NCBI GenBank assembly: GCA_965651365.1
Contig: CBFGSA010000053.1
Coordinates: 1-18,368 of the forward strand
DNA: 18,368 bases
Reading direction: 5' to 3'
From: DASSBG01 sp965651365
GTDB taxonomy: Bacteria; Pseudomonadota; Gammaproteobacteria; Xanthomonadales; Rhodanobacteraceae
Each line of letters opens with the position of its first letter. The first letter of the stretch is position 1. The notes under the pieces are model-generated. The model was not told the origin of the DNA, did not search any database, and worked only from the letters and a program-made list of their open reading frames with translations. This document shows positions 7,009-13,920 of the stretch, in pieces. The translations under genes and the position numbers were made by a program.

Positions 7009-7857
7009 TCAACCGTCGCGGCGGTAAGTCAATGCGGTGATCTGCTCGGAGATGAGGCCGATCAGGAAAATGATGACGGCGGCACTGAACAGCAGCATGC
7101 TCATGTTGGTGAACTGACCGCTGCGGAAGAAGGTGTAGATGTACCAGATCAGGCCGGTGAGGAAGAACAGGGTGCTGGCTGGAACGAACAGCTTGAGTGG
7201 CGAGTACAGGGTGGCGATCTTGAAGATGATCAGCAGAAAGCGCAGGCCGTCGCGCAGGGGGCGGATGTGGCTTTTGCCGACGCGCTCGCCGGCGTCGATG
7301 GGGATGTAGGCGACCGGGTAGCCGGAGCGGAAAAAGGCCATGGTGCTGGTGGTCGGATAGCTGAAACCGTTGGGCAGCAGGTACAGGAACTCGCGGAACT
7401 TGTCGGCACGCACGGCGCGGAAGCCGGAGGTGAGGTCAAGGATGTCGTGGCCGGTGATGCGGGTGGCGAGCCAGTTGTAGGCGCTGTTGGCGACGCCGCG
7501 GCCGACGCCGGCCTGGCCTTCCCAGTCGCGCGCGCCGACCACCATGTCGTAGCCGGAGCCGAGTGTTTCCAGCAGGCGCGGGATGTCGGCCGGATCATGC
7601 TGGCCGTCGGCGTCCATGAACACCAGGATGTCGCCCTTGGCAGCACGCGCACCGCGCTTGACGGCGGCGCCATTGCCCATTGAATAGGGCGCGGACACCC
7701 GGGTGACTCCGTGCTGCCGGCACAGCTCGCGGGTGTTGTCGGTGGAGCCGTCATCCGAGACGATGATCTCGGCATCCGGCTGCGCCGCACGCAAGGTCGG
7801 CAACAGGTCGGCAAGCGCGGCCGCTTCGTTCTTGGCTGGCAGAATGATGCTGAGCAT
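7009..7857 (-). CDS. Family 2 glycosyltransferase, polyprenyl-phosphate type, membrane-anchored
   Basis: The protein has 282 residues. The GT-A domain starts MLSIILPAKNEAAALADLLP, with DDGSTDNT at 35-42 and the metal-binding MDADGQHDP at 81-89 (Asp82 and Asp84). Two membrane helices follow at about 222-242 and 254-273. This layout matches dolichol-phosphate mannosyltransferase-like enzymes, which load a sugar onto a polyprenyl phosphate at the inner membrane. The start at 7857 has GGGGAAA just upstream and puts the first strand at the amino terminus; the frame is open further upstream to 7938. It is the first gene of the minus-strand glycan group and is divergent from metF. Confidence 0.88.
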   Translation of the reverse strand: MLSIILPAKNEAAALADLLPTLRAAQPDAEIIVSDDGSTDNTRELCRQHGVTRVSAPYSMGNGAAVKRGARAAKGDILVFMDADGQHDPADIPRLLETLGSGYDMVVGARDWEGQAGVGRGVANSAYNWLATRITGHDILDLTSGFRAVRADKFREFLYLLPNGFSYPTTSTMAFFRSGYPVAYIPIDAGERVGKSHIRPLRDGLRFLLIIFKIATLYSPLKLFVPASTLFFLTGLIWYIYTFFRSGQFTNMSMLLFSAAVIIFLIGLISEQITALTYRRDG

Positions 7858-7905
7858 GAATTTCCCCGGGGTCCAGGCGATCATAACGCAAGCGCGGCAA
7901 GTATC

Positions 7906-7961
7906 GGCGCGCGATGGGGATTGCGTGGTCGCAGCCATGGACCGCTTCTACGGGTGCGCGC
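7906..7961 (+). repeat. Dispersed repeat, copy A (GTAGGAGCGGC family)
   Basis: This stretch contains GCGATGGGGATT, then TCGCAGCCATGGACCGCTTC and TACGGG. It lines up with copy B at 15715-15765 (GCGATGGGGATT, TCGCGGCCATGGGCCGCTCC, TACAGG), with about eight substitutions and one indel over about 48 bases. The stem GCAGCC/GACCGC is imperfect here, so copy A is decayed. It lies between the divergent glycosyltransferase and metF genes. Confidence 0.65.
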
Positions 7962-8007
7962 TTGTCGACGACTGCAGAATGCACCTCACTGCATGACAAA
8001 CAGTTCT

Positions 8008-8036
8008 TTGTATCTTGATGGAAAGATGAATAGAAT
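8008..8036 (+). promoter_or_regulatory. Candidate metF promoter, leaderless
   Basis: TAGAAT at 8031-8036 matches the sigma-70 -10 consensus at 5 of 6 positions. TTGTAT lies 17 bases upstream at 8008-8013 as a weak -35. The -10 box ends exactly 6 bases before the metF ATG, so the expected start site is at the start codon. No ribosome binding site is visible in the 6 bases GCCGGC. Confidence 0.5.
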
Positions 8037-8042
8037 GCCGGC

Positions 8043-8864
8043 ATGATCAATATTTCGCTGGAATTCTTTCCGCCCAAGACCGATCAGCAGCGTGCCCAGT
8101 TCGAGCGGGCGCTGCCGCAGCTGAAGGCGCTCAAACCCGAATATGCCAGCGTCACCTTTGGCGCCGGCGGCTCGACCCTGAGCTACACGGCAAGGACCGT
8201 GAGGGCGCTGATGGAAGCCGGCCTGGATGCCGCTCCGCATGTTTCCTGCATGGGTGGCACGCGCGAGGAAATCACTGCGCTGCTGGACGAGTACAAGGCC
8301 ATGGGTTGTACCCGCGTGGTGGCGCTGCGCGGCGACCTGCCCTCGGGCATGGCCGGACCGGGCGATTTTCTGTACGCCTCGGATCTGGTCGCCTTCATCC
8401 GTGAGCGCTACGGCGCGCATTTCCACATCGAGGTCGGCTGCTACCCGGAAACGCATCCGCAAGCCGACCATGCCGCGGCCGACATGCACCACTTCGCCAA
8501 CAAGGTGAAGTGTGGTGCCAACGGCGCCATCACCCAGTATTTCTTCAACGCCGACGGGTATTTCCGATTTGTCGAAGAGGCGCGCGCAGCCGGCGTCGAA
8601 GTGCCGATCGTGCCCGGCATCATGCCGATCTCCAACTTCGCCCAATTGCGGCGTTTCTCCCGCATCTGCGGCGCGGAAATCCCGCGCTGGATCGAAACCC
8701 GCATGCAGACCCACGCCGATGATGCCAGCGCCATCCACGAATTCGGCGCCGACATCGTGGCCCGCCTGTGCCAACGCCTGCTTGAAGGCGGCGCACCCGG
8801 ATTGCACCTGTACACGCTCAACCGGGCCGTTGCCACGCGAGCCGTACTGGATCGCATTCCATGA
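8043..8864 (+). CDS. metF: Methylenetetrahydrofolate reductase
   Basis: MetF is the FAD enzyme that reduces 5,10-methylenetetrahydrofolate to 5-methyltetrahydrofolate, the methyl donor for methionine synthesis. The 273-residue protein begins MINISLEFFPPKTDQQ; the Glu in EFFPPK (Glu7) is the catalytic acid. VTFGAGGS at 37-44, ALRGDLP at 94-100 (Asp98, near the flavin), VGCYPETH at 131-138 and QYFFNAD at 165-171 follow in the family order. The length is slightly shorter than in E. coli (about 296), as is common in short-amino-terminus versions. It supplies methyl groups to the SAM cycle, so it is loosely relevant to the methyltransferases here, but I see no operon link to them. No SAH or SAM riboswitch is visible upstream. 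Confidence 0.96.
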   Translation: MINISLEFFPPKTDQQRAQFERALPQLKALKPEYASVTFGAGGSTLSYTARTVRALMEAGLDAAPHVSCMGGTREEITALLDEYKAMGCTRVVALRGDLPSGMAGPGDFLYASDLVAFIRERYGAHFHIEVGCYPETHPQADHAAADMHHFANKVKCGANGAITQYFFNADGYFRFVEEARAAGVEVPIVPGIMPISNFAQLRRFSRICGAEIPRWIETRMQTHADDASAIHEFGADIVARLCQRLLEGGAPGLHLYTLNRAVATRAVLDRIP

Positions 8865-8906
8865 TATGAGCCTGGTCACGTTCAGACTGCGGCAAGCGAC
8901 AACGCA

Positions 8907-8912
8907 TACAGT
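8907..8912 (+). promoter_or_regulatory. Candidate -10 box of a leaderless transcript
   Basis: TACAGT ends exactly 6 bases (GAAACG) before the ATG at 8919. There is no ribosome binding site and no good -35. It has the same geometry as the boxes at 192, 856 and 8031. Confidence 0.4.
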
Positions 8913-8918
8913 GAAACG

Positions 8919-9470
8919 ATGATCGCTGCACTGTTCACCCTGTATGCCGCCATCGGTTCCGCCTCTGTCAGCGGCGACCGCGTCTATCGTTGCACCGGCG
9001 CGCATGGCGAGACCGTGTTCAGCGGGCAGCCCTGTCGCAACCTGGCCGCGCCCTTGGCAGATTCCGACGGCAACGGCTTTGACCGCCAGCTTGCCTGGGG
9101 TGGGCGTTGCCCGGCCAGCGAGCAGGAGCTCAGCGATCGCGTCGCCGCCGCCTTCGACAGCGGCAATATCAATGCCCTGAGCGGCTTGTTCCTGTGGCGC
9201 GGCTACGGCAGTCGTGCGGCCTACCGCAGTGTCGGCAAGCTGCAGTCGATGCTGCGCATGCCGCTTGCCGGCCTGTCCCTTGTTGCCCGCCCCGACCCGA
9301 ACTGGTGGCAGGCCGATCCGGCTCGAATGGCGGGCAACCGGGAGTTGAGGGTTGAGGTAGCGGTGCCCGGGATGGGCGATGCAATCCAGACATATCAGTT
9401 TCCGGTGCTGCAAAGCGATGCCTGCTACTGGCTGCAGTATGCAGACAGGACGGTCAAGGATGGGCTCTGA
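8919..9470 (+). CDS. Small exported protein with DUF4124-like amino-terminal region
   Basis: The 183-residue protein starts with a short hydrophobic segment (MIAALFTLYAAIGSASVSG) that looks like a signal peptide cut near residue 17-19. RVYRCTGAHGETVFSGQPC follows, with Cys25 and Cys39. That pattern of an exported protein with one likely disulfide is seen in the DUF4124 family of gammaproteobacteria. The rest has no recognised domain; it has several Trp residues (WWQADP, CYWLQYAD) and two more cysteines. Function is unknown; a periplasmic location is likely. It lies 54 bases behind metF with its own -10-like box. Confidence 0.7.
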   Translation: MIAALFTLYAAIGSASVSGDRVYRCTGAHGETVFSGQPCRNLAAPLADSDGNGFDRQLAWGGRCPASEQELSDRVAAAFDSGNINALSGLFLWRGYGSRAAYRSVGKLQSMLRMPLAGLSLVARPDPNWWQADPARMAGNRELRVEVAVPGMGDAIQTYQFPVLQSDACYWLQYADRTVKDGL

Positions 9471-9605
9471 TGGATTCGTCTGCCGGCGCCAACCCCGCCC
9501 CAGGTCCGATCCGTTCGCCCGGTTGCGCGCCTGATCGCAGCGGGCTGCTGATCCGACCGTGCCGCGCAAGGCAGTACACTAGGTCTTTTGCTGCGGAGAC
9601 TTGCC

Positions 9606-10520
9606 ATGGCCCAGGCCTACCCGGAATTCATCTGGCACAACGGACAGATCAAGCCGTGGGCCGAGGCGCAGCTGCATGCCATGGCGCATGTGGTGCATTA
9701 CGGATCGTCGGTATTCGAGGGTATCCGCAGCTACGACACGCCATCGGGGCCGGCGGTTTTCCGTCTCGACGACCATATCCGGCGCCTGTTCCAGTCAGCC
9801 AAGATCTACAACATGGCCATGCCTTTCGATCACGTGGCGCTGGCTGCAGCCTGCGTCGAGGTGCTCAAGGCCAACGGCATGACCTCCGGCTATTTGCGCC
9901 CCGTCGCCTACCTCGGCCTGGGCGGCCTGGGTATCACCGCCAAGTGCCCCACCGATGTGGCCGTGGCGGCCCTGCCCTGGGGCACCTATCTCGGCCCTGA
10001 AGCGCTGGACAACGGCATCGACACCTGCGTGTCGAGCTGGCAACGCCTGGCACCCAACACCATGCCGACCGGCGCCAAGGCCGGCGGCAATTACCTGTCC
10101 GGCCAGCTGATCGCCGGAGAAGCACGGCGGCTGGGATTCGGCGAGGGCATTGCCCTGGCCTCGACCGGACTGCTCAGCGAGGGCGCCGGCGAGAATCTGT
10201 TCCTGGTCTTCGACGGCAAGCTGCACACAACCCCGGCCAGCGCCGCGATCCTCAACGGCATCACCCGCGACAGCGTGATGACCCTGGCGCGCGAGGAAGG
10301 CATCGAAGTCATCGAGCGCGACATGCCACGCGAATACCTGTACCTGGCCGAGGAGGTGTTCATGTGCGGCACCGCCGCCGAGATCACGCCGATCCGCTCG
10401 GTCGATGCGCGTACCGTGGGCACCGGCAAGCCGGGCCCCGTCACCCAGCGTATCCAGGAAATGTTTTTCGGCCTGTTCAAAACCGACAAGGACCCGCGCG
10501 GCTGGCTGACGCGGTTTTGA
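9606..10520 (+). CDS. ilvE: Branched-chain amino acid aminotransferase
   Basis: IlvE is the pyridoxal-phosphate (fold type IV) enzyme that performs the last step of valine, leucine and isoleucine synthesis with glutamate as amino donor. The 304-residue protein has HYGSSVFEGIRSY at 31-43, the Schiff-base Lys158 in GAKAGGNYLS, and SEGAGENLF at 191-199, all standard for IlvE. The length agrees with the family (about 305). The start at 9606 is preceded by GGAG at a good distance and a possible TACACT -10 box at 9575-9580. An in-frame upstream codon at 9588 is less likely. A REP palindrome follows the stop codon. Confidence 0.95.
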   Translation: MAQAYPEFIWHNGQIKPWAEAQLHAMAHVVHYGSSVFEGIRSYDTPSGPAVFRLDDHIRRLFQSAKIYNMAMPFDHVALAAACVEVLKANGMTSGYLRPVAYLGLGGLGITAKCPTDVAVAALPWGTYLGPEALDNGIDTCVSSWQRLAPNTMPTGAKAGGNYLSGQLIAGEARRLGFGEGIALASTGLLSEGAGENLFLVFDGKLHTTPASAAILNGITRDSVMTLAREEGIEVIERDMPREYLYLAEEVFMCGTAAEITPIRSVDARTVGTGKPGPVTQRIQEMFFGLFKTDKDPRGWLTRF

Positions 10521-10558
10521 CCGAGAGCGGTGAGCACGAAATCGCAATCCACTCATCA

Positions 10559-10590
10559 TCCCGGAGCCGCGCGCAGCGCGGCATCCGGGA
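10559..10590 (+). repeat. REP palindrome between ilvE and the methyltransferase gene
   Basis: The outer arms are TCCCGGA (10559-10565) and TCCGGGA (10584-10590). The inner arms are GCCGCGC (10566-10572) and GCGCGGC (10576-10582). The loop is GCA and one A (10583) is bulged. The architecture is the same as in the palindrome at 6006-6037. Being between two same-strand genes, it may affect mRNA stability or partly uncouple the borosin-like genes from ilvE. Confidence 0.85.
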
Positions 10591-10653
10591 TCCACTTGCT
10601 TGCGAGCAAGCCCCTTGAAAGCGCGTTCGTAACCCATCCAGAGACATTGGTGC

Positions 10654-11496
10654 ATGAACACTGTGCAAAACGAACCCGCCAGCATGACTCGAAAAGGCAG
10701 CATCGCCTGCGTCGGCCTGGGCATGACCCTGGGCTCGCACCTGAGCCCGCTGGCGCGCAGCCACATTGAGCAATCGGACGTGGTGTTTGCGGCGCTCTCC
10801 GACGGCATCGTCGAGCTGTGGCTGCAGAAGTTGCACCCCGACGTGCGCAGCCTGCAGCCCTACTACGGCGACGGCAAGAACAAGTCGCGCATGATCACCT
10901 ACCGCGAATGGGTCGAGGTGATGATGGCCGAGGTGCACGCGGGCAGCAAGGTCTGCGCCGTGTTCTACGGCCACCCCGGCATCTTCGCCTGGTCACCGCA
11001 TGAAGTGATCAAGCAGGCCCGCGCCGAAGGCTACGCCGCGCACATGGAACCGGGCATCTCGGCCGAAGACTGCCTGTACGCCGACCTCGGCATTGACCCG
11101 GGCCGCCGTGGCTGCCAGCACTATGAGGCTGGCCAGCTGCTGTTCTATGACACGCCGGTCAACCCTGCCGCCTACCTGGTGTTGTGGCAGGTCAGCCTGG
11201 TCGGGGACGGCTCGCTCAAGCGCTTCACCACCGGCCCGGAATACCGTCAGGTACTGGTCGACGTGCTGGCCAGAAGCTATCCGCTGGAGCATGAAATCAT
11301 CATCTACCGTGCGGCCACGTTGCCCATTCACCGAGCACGCATCCGGCAGATCGCCCTGCGCGAGCTGTCGACTGCGGAAGTTGCCGGGGAAGACACAGTC
11401 GTCATCCCACCCGTATCGCGCCTGCAGCCCAATCCCGGGATCAGAGAACGATTGCGTGCGCTAGACCAAAATCACCTGGACGGGTCAGTCGACTGA
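10654..11496 (+). CDS. Borosin-type peptide alpha-N-methyltransferase (SonM-like, TP-methylase fold)
   Basis: This 280-residue protein has the tetrapyrrole-methylase fold but looks like the split borosin methyltransferases, known from Shewanella SonM, which N-methylate backbone amides of a separate precursor peptide with SAM. Matching blocks are GSIACVGLGMTLGSHLSPLA near the start, SRMITYREW with Arg79 and Tyr83 in the RxxxY catalytic arrangement, VFYGHPGIFAWSPHE with Tyr105, and MEPGISAEDCLYADLGIDPG at 131-150, which is close to SonM as I remember it. VVIPP stands near the carboxy end. A second start at ATG 10684 would remove ten residues and fits the family at least as well; neither has a strong ribosome binding site. 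No cobalamin or siroheme genes are nearby. The candidate precursor gene follows after 133 bases. Confidence 0.85.
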   Translation: MNTVQNEPASMTRKGSIACVGLGMTLGSHLSPLARSHIEQSDVVFAALSDGIVELWLQKLHPDVRSLQPYYGDGKNKSRMITYREWVEVMMAEVHAGSKVCAVFYGHPGIFAWSPHEVIKQARAEGYAAHMEPGISAEDCLYADLGIDPGRRGCQHYEAGQLLFYDTPVNPAAYLVLWQVSLVGDGSLKRFTTGPEYRQVLVDVLARSYPLEHEIIIYRAATLPIHRARIRQIALRELSTAEVAGEDTVVIPPVSRLQPNPGIRERLRALDQNHLDGSVD

Positions 11497-11541
11497 ATTC
11501 CGGCATGGGTGCCTGAGCGCGCCGCCGGCATTCCTGCACGC

Positions 11542-11560
11542 GGTGGCTACCCTCGCCACC
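11542..11560 (+). repeat. Small hairpin upstream of the precursor gene
   Basis: GGTGGC (11542-11547) and GCCACC (11555-11560) can pair around a 7-base loop. It is not followed by a T run, so it is not an intrinsic terminator. It lies 70 bases before the precursor start and may be a leader structure or chance. Confidence 0.3.
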
Positions 11561-11629
11561 CAAATGGCGCTATTCTGGAAGACAGGATCTCGCCGTCATG
11601 CAGGCGCAGGCGAAAAAAAGGGGAACCAC

Positions 11630-11932
11630 ATGTCCAATACCATCGAGCTACTCGACAGCATCGGTCGTGATGCCACGCTCCGGCATGCGTCGACACCGGA
11701 GCTGGAACGGGCTCTGGACCGGATGCACGCCAGCCCGGGTCTGAGAATGGCCGCCGCCAGTGGTCGCAGAGAACCTCTGTTCAGAGAGTTGGGAAGCCAG
11801 GCCAATGTGGCCGTTCAGGTCAACCAGAATCCGCACAATGGAGGAAACCGCCCGGATGAGCAGGAGGACAGCCAGACTCCGGCGGGTCCCGGGCGGGATA
11901 CGGACAGCGGCGACGTCAAACCGGATTCCTGA
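11630..11932 (+). CDS. Candidate split-borosin precursor peptide
   Basis: This 100-residue protein starts at ATG 11630 with GGGGAA just upstream. It has the layout of a SonA-like precursor. Residues 1-54 (starting MSNTIELLDSIGRDATLRHA) look like a small helical recognition domain, the borosin-binding domain. A short non-polar segment follows, with alternating valines at 60, 62 and 64 in ANVAVQVNQNPHN; I take this as the likely methylated core, by analogy with the alternating methylated residues of SonA. Residues 71-100 are an acidic, Pro- and Gly-rich tail that looks disordered. There is no other function I recognise. The adjacent SonM-like enzyme is the main support. The core boundaries and methylation sites are inference. 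The next gene begins 8-26 bases downstream, so it is probably co-transcribed. Confidence 0.75.
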   Translation: MSNTIELLDSIGRDATLRHASTPELERALDRMHASPGLRMAAASGRREPLFRELGSQANVAVQVNQNPHNGGNRPDEQEDSQTPAGPGRDTDSGDVKPDS

Positions 11933-11958
11933 TCGGCGGCGTGCCCGTCCTTGCGGCA

Positions 11959-13779
11959 ATGCGAAACCCACTACTTCGCTGGGTGCCAGCTGCAGTCCTG
12001 GTCGGATTGCTGTTTGGCCCCGCTGTCGGATCGGGTCGATCCGCCGAACCACAAGACCGCTCGCCAGCGCAACTTCTCGCCGATGCGAAACAAGCGCTAT
12101 CGTCCGACCATTCGCGATTCAACAAGCTTCTCCAGCAACTGCAAGACGAGGAGAGCTCGCTTGCGCCCGACCAGCTCTGGGATCTGCGCTATCTGCAAGC
12201 AGTCCAGCTCCAGTACCAGGGCAAGAACTCTGACTCGCTGCCGATCCTTCGCGACATCAAGAACAACTCGGGCAATCCATCTCTCAAGCTGCGCGCAACG
12301 GCACAGCTTGTCCAGGCCAACTTTCTCGATCACAAGTACGAAAGAGCCTATTCTCTGGCGGAGTCCCTGATTGCGACGCTGCCCACCGCAACCGACCCCG
12401 AAGCAAAGAAGCTCGCCCTGAGTCACCTCGTACAAATGATGAACAGTGCCGGGCAACATGATCTGGCTCTCAAGTACGCGCGGGAGATCGAGACCATCGC
12501 CCGGAATCCGGCCGACCAGTGCGAGGCGCAGCTGTCGACAACCCAGACACTCCTCTATGCCGGAAGCCTGTCAGCAAATGACGGGCGCTTCCAGCAAACC
12601 GTCGACACATGCATGAACGCCAGACGGCCAGTATCGGCCAACGCACTGCAACTGGATCGCGCCAGCCTGCTGATTGACAAGAATCGTCCCAGGGAGGCGC
12701 TGGAGCTTCTGCGCAAGATCGCACCGAGCATCCTGAAGTCTGGATATCAGTTCCATGTGGCCTCACTGGACGTCACACGCGCCGCTGCCTGCAAACAGAT
12801 GGGCAATGACAAGCAGGCGCGCAAATTCGCACTTGCAGCGTTACAGGCCATTGGTCCGGAAAGCGTCAACTGGATTACCCAGGAAGCATTCAGGGTCTTG
12901 TTCGAAGTGGAGAAGCGTACCGGGCACAGCGATGCAGCACTGGCGTATTACGAGAAATACGCGGCACTCAAACTGAAGTCCGCCGATGACGCCAAGGCCC
13001 GCGCCCTGGCCTATCAAATGGTCCGTCTGGACGTTCTGGCCAAACAGACGAATCTGGATGCACTGGCCAAGCAGAACAGCATTCTCAAGCTGCGCCAGAA
13101 CCTGGCCGACAAGGCAGTCGAAACCGGTCGCCTTTACCTGGCACTGCTGATCCTCCTGCTGGTCTTTATCGGCATCTGGCTGTATCGCACCAAGCATTCG
13201 CAAATTCGGTTTCGGCAACTGGCGCATCACGACGGTTTGACCGGCATCTTCAACCGACAACATTTCTTCGACCAGGCCGGTGCCGCGTTGAGGAAACTGG
13301 ACCACACTGGCGATCACGCGTGCCTGCTGCTGCTGGACCTGGATTACTTCAAGCAGGTGAACGACAGCCACGGCCATCCGGCCGGAGACGAGGTGTTGCA
13401 GCAAAGCGTGGAAATCTGCCGCAGCGAATTGCGCGAGGCGGACTTGTTCGGCCGTGTCGGCGGCGAGGAATTCGGGGTTTTCATGCCCGGCTGCGTGTGC
13501 GCAGCAGGCGTGGAGGCGGGCAACCGCATCCGCAGGCGACTGGCAGCGACCCCCATCATGCTCGAAGGTAGAGCGAAAGTCGTGGTGACGGCAAGTTTCG
13601 GGCTGTCATGCACAACACGCTCCGGGTACGATCTTGGCAAGCTCACCACCGTCGCCGACGGTGCCTTGTACCAGGCCAAAAACGCCGGCCGCAATCAGCT
13701 GGTCGTGGGCAAAGATGCAGTGGTCAGTGCACCGCAGGCAGGCTGCAGCACGAACAGCTCGCCCAAAGCCTGCGCCTGA
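11959..13779 (+). CDS. Membrane diguanylate cyclase with periplasmic TPR-like sensor (copy 1)
   Basis: This is a 606-residue protein from ATG 11959; a GTG at 11941 in frame is an alternative but gives a less typical signal peptide. Order of parts: signal sequence (MRNPLLRWVPAAVLVGLLFG), a long helical TPR-like periplasmic region, a coiled-coil stretch (LAKQNSILKLRQNLADKAVE), one membrane helix around residues 393-411, then a cytoplasmic GGDEF domain. The active site is GGEEF at about residues 501-505, with LLLDLDYFKQVND for metal and GTP upstream. The product-binding I-site RxxD (READ) stands five residues before GGEEF, so feedback inhibition by cyclic di-GMP is expected. It should make cyclic di-GMP from GTP in response to a periplasmic signal. 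It is a tandem paralog of the next gene. Confidence 0.9.
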   Translation: MRNPLLRWVPAAVLVGLLFGPAVGSGRSAEPQDRSPAQLLADAKQALSSDHSRFNKLLQQLQDEESSLAPDQLWDLRYLQAVQLQYQGKNSDSLPILRDIKNNSGNPSLKLRATAQLVQANFLDHKYERAYSLAESLIATLPTATDPEAKKLALSHLVQMMNSAGQHDLALKYAREIETIARNPADQCEAQLSTTQTLLYAGSLSANDGRFQQTVDTCMNARRPVSANALQLDRASLLIDKNRPREALELLRKIAPSILKSGYQFHVASLDVTRAAACKQMGNDKQARKFALAALQAIGPESVNWITQEAFRVLFEVEKRTGHSDAALAYYEKYAALKLKSADDAKARALAYQMVRLDVLAKQTNLDALAKQNSILKLRQNLADKAVETGRLYLALLILLLVFIGIWLYRTKHSQIRFRQLAHHDGLTGIFNRQHFFDQAGAALRKLDHTGDHACLLLLDLDYFKQVNDSHGHPAGDEVLQQSVEICRSELREADLFGRVGGEEFGVFMPGCVCAAGVEAGNRIRRRLAATPIMLEGRAKVVVTASFGLSCTTRSGYDLGKLTTVADGALYQAKNAGRNQLVVGKDAVVSAPQAGCSTNSSPKACA

Positions 13780-13920
13780 CTCGCATCCCCGCGGAAATGC
13801 GTGCGCCCGCCTGCACGCTGCGGCATAGTGTGATAAATGGTACCCGGTGCAGGGATCCACAACCTGCCCGGAAATGCGTACCGCACGGCCGTGATCGAAA
13901 TCGGACTTCTACGCCAGGGG

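Noticed and set aside
7858..8042. SAH or SAM riboswitch upstream of metF
   Set aside because: The putative start site is at the ATG and I see no conserved riboswitch core in the 185 bases.
7986..9569. A 527-codon open frame on the minus strand across metF and the exported-protein gene
   Set aside because: It lies opposite two well-supported genes, has the composition of a GC-rich antisense frame and no recognisable domain.
10654..11496. Reading the methyltransferase as a cobalamin, siroheme or rRNA methylase
   Set aside because: The fold is shared, but the MEPGISAEDCLYADLGIDPG and RxxxY blocks fit borosin enzymes and no tetrapyrrole genes are near.
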